Shown here piece after piece: positions 45,101 through 53,249 of a DNA stretch of 64,000 nucleotides. Numbering within the stretch: position 1 is the first letter of the stretch; the number at the start of each line of letters is the position of its first letter. This DNA comes from Elgaria multicarinata webbii (lineage: Eukaryota; Chordata; Lepidosauria; Squamata; Anguidae). The notes under the pieces are model-generated. The model was not told the origin of the DNA. It did not search any database and saw nothing but the letters and a program-made list of their open reading frames with translations. Location of the stretch: assembly GCF_023053635.1 (NCBI RefSeq), contig NC_086176.1:73852536-73916535 (forward strand), read 5' to 3'. Both the position numbers and the translations under genes were made by a program.

Positions 45101-48100
45101 CCCGGAGACGGTTTGCGGCACAACTTTGGAGGCCAGAGGAAGAGCAGGAAGGAGCGTGGTTCGAGCATGAGCCGAGGATGTCGCTCCCGGCGACGCTGCT
45201 GGCAGGAGACACTCCAGGAATGCCAATCCCGCAGTTGCCAATGACCCCAACGTTGGCGGTAACGTTGGAAGGGGACGCCAGGAGGGTGCAGGTCCCACGG
45301 CCGCGAGGAACACCGCTGCCCCCACCCCCTCGTCCACCAAGAGAGGCGGACGGAAATGGCTCAGGGGTGAGGGCCGGAGGAGAAAGCGAGGAACGGAAGG
45401 TTCAACGGCTGTACGCGGAATGTATGGAACTGATGTCCTGACACCTGCAAATCGTAGAGAGAGAAAGGGGGGGACCCCCGGGCCGCGGTTCGACCGGCGG
45501 GCTTTTCCCATGTACCAGGAGGGAGATGATGTGGGAGCGTTCCTGGCCCTTTTTGAAGACACGTGTGACGAGTTGGGGGTCTTGCCAACCCAGAGGATGA
45601 GTCTGTTGCGTCCACAAGTGACGGGGACTTTGCAAGAAATTATAGCAACCATCCCATGGGAGTTGCGCCACGATTACCTGTATTTCAAAAGTTTGGCCAA
45701 AGAACAATTTGCCTTGACAGCGGAGCATTGCCGGCAGAAGTTCTGCCAGCTAACCAGGAACCCAAAAGAGACTTTCGCTGCGTTTGCCACCCGAATGATG
45801 ACGGCTATGGAGGCTTGGATGGATGCCGAAGGGGTCCGGGACATGAAGGGGGCCAAAGACCTGATGGCTAAGGAGCAACTCTACCGCCAGTTTCCTGAGA
45901 AATATGATGCGTGGGTGGGGGAAAAGAACCCCTCGACCCTGATGGAAGCGGCGAAAATGGCAGACCGGCTGCAGGCGTTCAAGCGGAAAGGAGCCGGAGG
46001 GACCCCGAAGACTCCAGATAAGCGTCCCGGCGGGGCGGCTGTAGAAAGGAAGGCGGCGTGGCCTGGGAAGGAGCGCCGGGAGAAAAGCGGAGCAGCGGCG
46101 GTTGGTCCCCAGGCGAGTGGGGGGTGCTTTAAATGTGTCAACGTGTTGGGTTCCCTCGGGACCACCCTAAAGCCCCACTACGCCCCTCGCCCATCACAGA
46201 AGTGCCTTTCGAAAAAATGGGGGTAGACATCTTGGGACCCTTTAGCCCAGCTACTAGATCGGGGAAGAAGTATATTCTGACCCTGGTGGATTATGCCACC
46301 CGCTACGCTGAGGCCGTGCCGCTTTCGGTCATCTCTGCGCCGCAGGTGGCGAAAGCCATGATGACCATTTTCACCCGGGTGGGGGTCCCCAAGGTATTGG
46401 TGCACGATCAGGGGGGAAATTCTATGTCCCTATGTATGTATGGCCAGATGTATGGGGGCCAGATGTATGGGGGCGTTCTGGTACTTCCTGGAACCGCTTG
46501 GGGCCAGGCCGGCCAACCTTGAGAGAAATTAACATCTCTGGAGAGGTGTGAAAGATCATCGCAGGGAGAGCTGAAGGGAGGGGGGAAGGAGTGGAAAAAG
46601 TATCTATAAAGGGTATACTTTGAAAGGGGGGGTTGTTCTGAGCTGGCTGACTCCATGGCTGGGTGACGTATGATATTGTAACTTAGTTTTTAGTTTGCTT
46701 GGTTCTGGGTTCAATATATATCTGCATGTATCTATAGTTTTAGTTGCTAATCCTGTTTGCTTGCCTCTTTCCTAAATAAATTGGGCTTAAACCTCCAAAC
46801 TGTGAGCTGTGTGCGTTTTGTTCTGGGGATCTGTGCAAAATCCAGTGGAAGGCCAGCTTGGCTGGGTCCAGTCTCCTTTACAATAGTAACAACCTATGAA
46901 TATGGAATTTGTAGGTTGTTGCTGGAAATTGGAAGCAGCACGCAACATGCATACCCACAATTTGTTACCAAAGACCGCCTTTATGTGCAAACAAGGTCAG
47001 TGTGAAATCTATAACCTCCAATGATCATCTCACCTGGATAAGATTTGTGAGTCATTTGTACATCAGAACAGAATCAAGGTAATTCTGCCTGTGCTTCTAT
47101 GCAGCATGCAGTCACAAAGTATCCTTTTAAGGTTTTCTTTTCTTTAAATTAATTTTGAGATTTACCCATTTAGCTGAGGAATAACAAGGAAATGCTATAA
47201 TAAAGGAGCAGATGTAAATGAGTTGGGCAAAAAAGAAACTGAGAAATAAAGCCTGAAAAAAAAGGACAATAGATCAAAGCAGGAATAGTTTCTGTGACAG
47301 AGGCCTTAGCTAGACCTACCTGTTATCCCACGACGGAGAAGGGAAGATCTTGCATTGTGTTTAACGTGAGATCCCTCCTCTGTTTACACGCGATGCGCGA
47401 TGACCTCAGGAGGAGAGGCATCACGCCCGCCATTTTTGAAATTTTCTTAAAGGACCAGCAGCGCACGAACGCTCATGCGCAAAAGGTAAGTCCTTTTTAA
47501 AATACTTTCCCCTCTCCCCTCCACCCTACCCCCAATGGGCGCAGTGCTCCTGAGGAGTGCTGCGCCCTGTGCGTGACTCCTGGCTCCTCGTGAAGAATTG
47601 TGCGGAGCCGGGTCAACCCACAGCAAACGGCCACACGTTCCGCGGTCTCGGGCTCAGCCCAGGACCATGGAAAAACTGGGGCCAAAGGGGAGGACTCTAT
47701 CCCGGGGCAAGGGAGGGATGATCCCTCCCTGATCCCGGGATCCCCTGTGCATCATGTGGACGCACAGGGGCGATTCAGGGTTCGCCCCGGGATAAAGCCC
47801 CATCTAGCTATGGCCTAAGTTTGTATGTCATAAACAACCTATGGTTTGTTAACCATAGTAGTTTGAACAAGAGTAAAAAAGCGAACATGCTGGCTCCCAA
47901 TTGCTCACCCACTCCCATTGTGCTAAAATCCCAAAAATGTCCCTGGGGAATTTAATGTGACCTGCAAGCCCAGAACTGTGGGTTGTTGGAGGATGAACTC
48001 AGACTCAGAACCCAGGTTTTAACAAACTGTGGATTGTTTTGCGACATGCAAACCAGGTCAATATCTCTTTTGTGCATTATAACATTCTTATTTTAACATG

Positions 48101-48682
48101 TTTGTTGAGACTTCAAAAAATATATAAAATGGCTTTGCAAATCAGAGAGGCATGCTGAAATCAAATTGATTTCAATTGGCAAATATTAAGCATCTCTCTA
48201 ATTTTACTATTGAAATCAATGAGTACTCAAAGTGCTTAACTTTGGCTGGATGGTTTTTTTTACTGTTTTCTAAAAAGCCCATCATAAGCTCATTTTTATA
48301 AATAATCTACTTACTCTCTCTACTCAATGCATTTGTCATCTTTTTTTATTCAGGCCAAGGATTTGATCGCCATTTATTTGCCTTGAAGTACCTTGTCCAG
48401 CGCAGAGGTGGACGTATTCCTGATTTTTATAATGACCCAGCCTACAAAAGCATAAACCACATTATAATTTCAACTAGTACACTAGGCAGTCCAGCAATTA
48501 ATCATGGTGGGTTTGGACCAGTGGTACCAAATGGTTTTGGCGTTGGATATAATGTGTTTGATACATGGATAGGATGTATTATAACTAGCTATTTAGAAGA
48601 AGACTTAGATGGCCTTTTGAAATGTCTTGAGTATACTCTGGATGATATACTTGATGTTTTAGAAGGAAGAGGCCTTTCGTAG
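36514..48682 (+). CDS. CPT2: Carnitine O-palmitoyltransferase 2, mitochondrial (CPT2 or CPT2-like), five exons, complete
   Basis: CPT2 converts long-chain acylcarnitine and CoA to acyl-CoA and carnitine on the matrix face of the inner mitochondrial membrane, feeding beta-oxidation. Joined exons 36514-36692, 37440-37520, 38387-38493, 40111-41409 and 48354-48682 give 1995 bp, 664 aa (human 658). Exon 2 and 3 lengths (81 and 107) and all phases equal human as I recall them. The Arg-rich, acid-poor N-terminus ([20 protein letters not shown]) fits a mitochondrial presequence. The catalytic His is residue 381 in [14 protein letters not shown]. The GRTETIRP loop (carnitine side) and the STS motif (595-597) are intact, as are [18 protein letters not shown] and GFGVGY. 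By eye, identity to human is only about half to 60% in exons 3-5. The neighbour RHOBTB3 is not the human CPT2 neighbour, so a duplicate copy is possible. Intron structure rules out a retrocopy. Intron 4 hosts a Gmr1-like LTR element. Confidence 0.93.
37163..37297. mobile_element. MITE with GGCAGGATCTACAC ends, copy 1
   Basis: GGCAGGATCTACACTACCGC on the left pairs with TGCTTGGTGTAGATCTGGC on the right. It shares GACAACTGTTGGAGCCC with the copy at 59.72 kb. CPT2 intron 1. Confidence 0.6.
37440..37520 (+). CDS. CPT2: CPT2 exon 2 (residues 60-86)
   Basis: The exon is 81 bp, acceptor CATTTTTAG, donor TACAG|GTATCG. The peptide [18 protein letters not shown] then [10 protein letters not shown] matches human [28 protein letters not shown] with only a few changes. 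This is the start of the mature enzyme. Confidence 0.93.
37618..37740 (+). mobile_element. tRNA-derived SINE (second family), partial
   Basis: GCTATAGTTAAGTGGCAAAG then GCATACAGACAGTCCCAGG and a B box GGTTCAATCCC define a tRNA-like head; the body stops early. It lies in CPT2 intron 2. Confidence 0.6.
38387..38493 (+). CDS. CPT2: CPT2 exon 3 (residues 87-122)
   Basis: The exon is 107 bp, acceptor AATATCTAG, donor TCAG|GTGTGT, the same length as the human exon. The peptide [15 protein letters not shown] ... INKHTSYIS is about half identical to human, with the end (NKHTSYIS) fully kept. The region corresponds to the start of the membrane-associating part of CPT2. Confidence 0.9.
38758..39241. 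mobile_element. hAT-like MITE with CAGGG(A/G)TGG ends, nested
   Basis: CAGGGATGGGCAACCTGG on the left and GGTTCTCCACCCCTG on the right are inverted ends of the hAT type. Inside are a GC-rich MITE (38911-39049) and a CA/GA microsatellite (39092-39143). The flanking eight bases agree at five positions, as for an old target duplication. It lies in CPT2 intron 3. Confidence 0.6.
38911..39049. mobile_element. GC-rich GTCTAG-TIR MITE, copy 5 (139 bp short form)
   Basis: GGGCATGTCTACACCAG to CTTAGGTGTAGAAAGGGCC, with ATCCCGGGATCGTCCTGGGA inside. It is a deletion form, nested in a hAT-like MITE. Confidence 0.55.
39388..39432. mobile_element. GC-rich MITE end fragment, copy 6
   Basis: AGACTATGGCCATTGCTAGA then TGAGGGTTTAGCCTGGTGTG matches the left end of copies 2 and 10. 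Only about 45 bases remain. Confidence 0.45.
39502..39988. mobile_element. GC-rich GTCTAG-TIR MITE, copy 7
   Basis: GGGCATGTCTTCACCAG and CTGGTGTAGACATGCCC form a clear inverted pair. The interior matches copies 1 and 8 (GCGCATGACGTCCAGGGAGG; CATCCCTCC; GGGATCCCCTGTGCATCATG). It ends about 120 bases before the CPT2 exon 4 acceptor. Confidence 0.7.
40111..41409 (+). CDS. CPT2: CPT2 exon 4 (residues 123-555, most of the catalytic fold)
   Basis: The exon is 1299 bp, uninterrupted, acceptor GTTTTTGTAG, donor ACATTAG|GTTTGG; human exon 4 is two codons longer. It contains [32 protein letters not shown]-like [50 protein letters not shown], the catalytic FEHSWGDG (His381) and [13 protein letters not shown]. 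No stop or frameshift lies inside, so the exon is under coding constraint or recently was. Confidence 0.96.
41722..42070. mobile_element. MITE with GGTTCACAT / repeated AACCCATGA blocks
   Basis: GGCTGGTTCACATAACATGG starts the block and CAAACTGGGTCACTG lies at its right. Inner TTATTTAACCCATG / CATGGGTTATTTAGCCC pairs are inverted. Similar blocks with GTCATAAACAACC and CAAACCAGGTCA are at about 44200-44290 and 47820-48065. The family is probably related to the GGTTCACAC elements. Confidence 0.45.
42075..42750 (-). mobile_element. tRNA-derived SINE, reversed, split by a GC-rich MITE
   Basis: The right part (GAGCCAGTATGGGGTAGTGG on the minus strand) and the left part (ATTTTATCCTCTCAGC, GATAGGTTAGGCTAAGAG on the plus strand) are the two halves of the SINE family seen at 30.3 kb. 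The MITE at 42179-42650 lies between them. Confidence 0.7.
42179..42650. mobile_element. GC-rich GTCTAG-TIR MITE, copy 8, inserted in a SINE
   Basis: GGCATGTCTAGACCTACCAG opens it and GTCTAGTCATGCCC closes it. It interrupts the reversed SINE at 42075-42750, in CPT2 intron 4. AGT flanks both sides. Confidence 0.7.
43632..43728. mobile_element. Short palindromic repeat of the GCAATCCTATACA type
   Basis: GTGCAATCCTATACATGTTT and CTATATATAGGATTGCAAC pair, around AGTCTCACTGAGTTCGATGG. Diverged copies are at about 5515-5608, 22708-22772, 31580-31672 and 49228-49312. It is a frequent small MITE in reptile sequence as I know it. Confidence 0.55.
44385..44803 (+). repeat. 5' LTR of the Gmr1-like element
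   Basis: A 419-bp repeat with TG...CA ends, a TATAAAGG string near its middle and an AATAAA signal near 44695. It is almost the same as the copy at 46464-46882. Confidence 0.85.
46464..46882 (+). repeat. 3' LTR of the Gmr1-like element
   Basis: A 419-bp repeat, about five differences from the 5' LTR. Its first bases (CCAGATGTATGGGGG) are repeated once more just upstream at about 46445. Confidence 0.85.
47301..47820. mobile_element. GC-rich GTCTAG-TIR MITE, copy 9
   Basis: AGGCCTTAGCTAGACCTACC opens it and ATCTAGCTATGGCCTAAGT closes it. The interior is like copy 1 (CGCGCATGAACGCTC-type stretch, GGGATCCCCTGTGCATCATG). It lies in CPT2 intron 4. Confidence 0.7.
48354..48682 (+). CDS. CPT2: CPT2 exon 5 (residues 556-664 and stop)
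   Basis: The exon is 329 bp, acceptor TTTTTTTATTCAG. It starts [15 protein letters not shown] and holds the substrate-binding STS (ISTSTLGSP), [15 protein letters not shown] and a helical C-terminus ending LEGRGLS then TAG. Human ends LEGKSIKS, so the C-terminal length is conserved. Confidence 0.95.
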
Positions 48683-48898
48683 TATTAAATTATTGTTATT
48701 TTGAACTGAAAAAATAATGCAAAATCAACCAAAATATTTTAATATGTATAAACTACCATGAAATCCGAAAGTTATAAAAGGAATACTACAGAACTGTATA
48801 AAGCACTAATTTCTAGACAAAATGTTAGAGTAGTATTAACAGATACTAATACTGTTAATTTCTTGTTCCTAATGCATATTATTGCTGTCCTTTTTTAT

Positions 48899-48904
48899 AT
48901 TAAA
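48899..48904 (+). promoter_or_regulatory. Possible CPT2 polyadenylation signal
   Basis: ATTAAA lies 217 bases after the stop codon and is followed by a T-rich stretch within 40 bases. A second ATTAAA overlaps the first bases after the stop and would give an unusually short 3' UTR. No transcript evidence is available. Confidence 0.3.
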
Positions 48905-51900
48905 GGTTAAAGATGATACAAAGAATTTTCCACTGATTTTATTTACTCTCTAGAGCTCTTCATGCCTAGGGAAATCATTTCTTGCTGAAGGGTATTCAAA
49001 CTTTGGGACCATTTCTGAAGTCTGCAATGCTAAACCACTACATAAATAATATGGGAATGATCTCGTACAACATCTGTGTAATATGAATGGGCTCTCAAAG
49101 TGCTTCATTCTTTTCTGCTCCTACATCTCTAGAGTTACAGCGACCCAATCATTCTTTATCTCTTCTTTCTCCACCCTTCAACTGCCTGAATTCTACACAG
49201 GATGAAATGTCACATATTTCACATTGGAGTTGCAATCCTATATACAATTACCTGGGAATAAGTCCTATTAAACTCAGTGAGGCTTGTTTCTCGTTAGACA
49301 TGCATGGGATTTCACTTCATGAGGCTGCATTGGCTAAGGAAAAAAATGAATCTGTGTGCTAAAAGTGCTAAAGGTTGAAATTGTAAGCAAACTTCATTGA
49401 TAATATTTAGATATTTTCCCAGTCCTTGTGCTTAGGATTTGGGTAGAAATTGGTTTAGGGTGCAATCCTATGCATGCTGCCTGTGGAATTCTGGGAATTT
49501 AGGACTTGCACCTTTTGCCTCCCTTTCTAATCTTTCTTTACCGCATATTTCCCATTTTCTGTTTAGTACTGGTGTACCCCCTCCTAACCACAGTGTTCTT
49601 TAGCTTTTTTTTTTCCTAATCCAGGACCTATTAGAAAAATGGAAAATAATAGATTTCTTCGATTGATCTTTTATGAGGACAGCAAAAAGAACTACCACAA
49701 AGATATCTGTACAGCAACTAAAAATACATGTTCATTTCAGATACATTGAATGTCTCCAAAATATGGTCACCCTAGAATAGTAATATCAGACAAGTGGGAG
49801 AATTCAAAGAGGCGGTCAAGGCCCAAACACAGGTAAGCAGTCAGATACAAAGAGCCCAAGAAGCAAAGTCTAGCAGGAGTCCAAAGGTCAGTAGCAGGAA
49901 AGTTCAGTCACAGAGCAAGACCGAGGATCCACAGCACGAGATCTGCTGAAAGGCATTTCTAGCAGTTGGCAAACTCTTAACTGAAAGCTAATATAGCCGG
50001 AACTCTATCCAGATCTCAGTTGAAGTTCATCACAGACCTTTTCGCAAATGTCATACTCATGCAGAGGGTCATGTTTATGAGAAGGCCTTTACTCTTGAGG
50101 AGCTCTCCTTTGTAACCAATCACTTCTCATAGGAATCCTACTAGCCTGCCTCTTGAGACGGCAATGTTCTCAGGGGCTAAGTGGTTGTTCCAGAGGCGAA
50201 ACTCCCCTCCTCTTGCATGGATGAACTTGTGGCCATCTTCCCTGAGGGCTCAAGCTGTTCCAGACCCCTGATGTAGGCTGTTCCTCAGTGGGGGAATGAC
50301 CCAGGGCTGGTGCCAAGGGTAGGCATGGTGATACCTATCGATGACCCTCACCCCAGCAGATGCCCACTAACGAGTCCTCTGGAGTTGCTCCTCCTCTTCA
50401 CAATTGCAACATGCCTGTTAACCTTCCCCTCACTTAGCTGCACAGAAAAAGAACAGAAAAAGCCTCTCATTTTGCAGTTCTCAATAAATATAATCCCAAG
50501 AGTATTCTATTTATACTTATTTTTTCTTAGATAAAAGTCATGCTATCAACTTACAAATAAAAAGGTAGCTGAAGCAAAAATGGATTAAAATTAATAACAC
50601 ATATATCAATGCTGTCTTTGTGAGGCTCACCATGTAAAAGGTAGATTTCACCAGAATACAGTAACCAGTGCACATAATAAAGCTCACAGATCCTAAAAGC
50701 AGTTGGAAAGTTTGTGGAGACATAAAAGAAATACCCATTAAAAGCAACTGATTAACCTATGTACAGAGAAAACTACCCAGTTTAAAGTACACAGGTTGCA
50801 GGGTAGAACAGTAAGAAAGTAAACAATTAACAAAATAATTTGCTAAGCAATCAAAAACCAGCAAAAAAAAGTAATGTAATGTTGCCATCCCAGATTCCCA
50901 TTTGCCATAGAAAGCAATTAAAAAGAATACACAGCATTTTAGTACATCAGTTATGGTCTTTCAGTTCTTGTAAAGAGTATGTGATTTGTCTGTCACAAGT
51001 GGGACCTACAACAAAATGTTGCAGTGAATTCCTAGCCCTTTAGAGGAGTGCTTCTCCTCAGGGGTCCAGCCAGCCTGAAAAAGAGCCTTGTAGTGCTTTT
51101 CAGGGCTGGTGGGGAAAGGAAGAAGAAACCATAAATAAGAATAAGAATGTAAGTGTAGTGCTGGGTCAGCCCAAGGCTTTTAACCACATGGAAATGCTCA
51201 GCAGGGTGAGATTTTAAAGCCATTTGCCAACTGAAAATAGGGAACACAAAGTACCAGCTTTCTATGGTTATTGGCAAAGCTCTGGTTTGTAATGGAAACA
51301 CAATTTTCTGACTAAATGACTGATTAGCATACTAATAGACTGCTAACCCAGGTAAGCAGAAAATACTTCAGTTTAAGCCAAATGTATCCACTTGACTTCA
51401 ATAGGATGCAACTTGTTTAAATCCTAGTTTGTACTTTATATTACATTGAAATTTTCTTGATTGTGGCAAAAGGATACCAACAAACCAGTTTTCAGCAAAA
51501 GCTATCCTGAAAATGTGGTAGAGGATACTGATTTGAGAGCCATCATTTGTGGAACTTCATTCGTCTCCCACCCACCCACCGCGCCTCCTCCTCTTCCTAA
51601 TATCGAAACATTTCCCTCTTCCCTTAAACCTGCCCTCCAACCTTGAGCTTCATAAAGTTTCTTAATTTAGAACCTGAGGTTTGACTACATATTTTGACAA
51701 CCAAAGCTCTTTCCCCTACATGTCAGACAGTGGCACCAGAAAGGCCAGGCAGAGGTCCGGGACCGCAAATACAGTCTCTCCCCACCTCACTCAGTGCTCC
51801 CTCTCCCCCTGTACTATTTCCCCCCTTACCCCCTTTATTTTTTTAAACTTTCTTTTAACTTTTAAAACAGGTTGGGCACGTTGCCACATGGGCAGAGGTA

Positions 51901-53249
51901 TGTGGCACAACTGCAACTTTGCTCTGCAGTGCCCAAACTCTTCTAAAAGTTAAAAGAGAAAAGAGGCGCTGCCTGATAAGGAGGTAGAGTAAGTGTGTGG
52001 GGGAGAAAGACTAGACAGAGAGCTAGGCTGGGGGGGAGGGGAACATGCTGGTGGGGGGAGAGAATACTGCCCGGGAGTATGCGTGTGACCTCCCCCTGAC
52101 CTGAGTGTGTCTTGTTCAGGGGCTGTTCAAGCCAGGCGGCAACACCCATGTTGGACCCAGACTGCTCTCCCATGCTCCCGATGTCAACCCAGGAGAGATC
52201 AGGAGAAAACAGGCCAAACTCACACACCAGTGAACAGGGAGTTAGTTGGTTGCTCCCAGTCCCAGAATGAAAATCCACTTCTGTCACTTTGACTTCCTCT
52301 TGCTAACAGGATCTGGTGAACTGAATTGAGAGCAGGGTTGCCAGTGGCCAAGGATAGGGCTCCTGCACCGTTGAGAGCTGCAAAGAGGGTGAATGCGTGA
52401 GAAGCGGCACTTGGTGAAATGCCCTTTTCCACAAACCTGTGAAAGGCACAGCAGCCCAGTCCTCTTTGGTATCTGGTCACCTTGAGACGGGGGTAGCAAA
52501 AGGAAAGTATGATGCTGCAGACAGATTGCATCCTCCCTGCAATGGCAACACCTTGGTGAGGGGCTGGACTTGCGGTCAGGATGGTGGGAAGCTCTTAGGG
52601 TGGCCTTTTCCCACAAACCAAGGACACTGGCATGGTGATGAGGGTCAAGGCCGTAAGAACCATATAAACCCAAAACACACACGCGTCATTAATATTTATC
52701 ATAATTTATTTATTGTTATTGCTTACTCTACCCTGATAATTGAAGAAGGTATTTTTGCAAGTAAAACGGTTGTTTGGGTTAATTCACTCACACTTATTGA
52801 AAGTCTGGTATGTGCAGGAATTGCATGTAGGAATATGGCAAGTGAGCAACTTGAGGGGCCTCTGTGGTGATTAGCAACTGGCGAGGACTGTGGGACCTCT
52901 TGGAAGAAGACACACTGCTTTTCGGGCTCAGTCAACACAAGTGCTCAGAGTTTTGGGGCCCCAACACTAAGGAAGGCCTCCCTATACACCTAGAAAACTG
53001 GGGCTGTGGTAGAGGTGAGTGCCAAACCTCATTCAGCACAAGAGCCCAAATTAAACTTCAGAGTACCTCTTGGAAGCCAGGTTCCAGTAGTGACTGGGGC
53101 TGAAGGAAAAAAGCAGATGTTTATATCTTTAGATATTATATTTAAAACATTTAATGGCCACCTCTCAGGGCGAAAGTCCACAGAAAGCAGCTTACAATAA
53201 TAAAATACATGTTTTCATTGGGGAAATGCATTCAGCAATTGAAAATGAA
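48905..53249. other. Downstream of CPT2, no gene recognised
   Basis: Intergenic AT-rich DNA with a GCAATCC-type MITE (49.23 kb) and the hairpin at 51.85 kb. 49760-50340 resembles a low-copy repeat, family unknown. Open frames up to about 140 codons near 52.4-52.9 kb overlap on both strands and show no domain I know. Confidence 0.5.
51845..51967. repeat. Hairpin element, arms about 35 bp
   Basis: CTTTTAACTTTTAAAACAGG then TTGGGCAC on the left pairs with GTGCCCAAAC then TTCTAAAAGTTAAAAG on the right, with a short loop that itself pairs (TGCCACAT / ATGTGGCA). It is likely a small MITE. Confidence 0.6.

Larger units (their letters stand above)
44385..46882 (+). mobile_element. Ty3-group, Gmr1-like LTR element in CPT2 intron 4, broken
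   Basis: Two 419-bp LTRs (TGTATGGGGG...CTTTACA) at 44385-44803 and 46464-46882 flank about 1.7 kb. A PBS-like TGGTGGGCAGCGCTGG follows the first LTR at once. The interior has a capsid region (about 45510-45990) with the SCAN-like pattern [17 protein letters not shown]...[15 protein letters not shown], and a piece of Ty3-type integrase (about 46200-46410: [24 protein letters not shown]). A SCAN-like capsid points to the Gmr1-like clade, thought to be the source of vertebrate SCAN domains. The LTRs differ at about five sites, so it is fairly young. It is broken, with several breaks. No clear target duplication is seen, and the left LTR edge may be seven bases further out. It sits in sense to CPT2, inside an older MITE. 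Confidence 0.82.
44030..47010. mobile_element. Long-TIR MITE interrupted by the Gmr1-like element
   Basis: The left arm near 44090-44155 (TGCTGCTTCCAGTTTCCACC ... GGTTGTTACCAT) and the right arm near 46883-46940 (ATAGTAACAACC ... GGAAATTGGAAGCAGCA) are reverse complements over about 57 bases. The unique middle of the MITE lies left of the LTR element. The LTR element therefore inserted into an existing inverted-repeat element. Superfamily not assigned. Confidence 0.65.
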
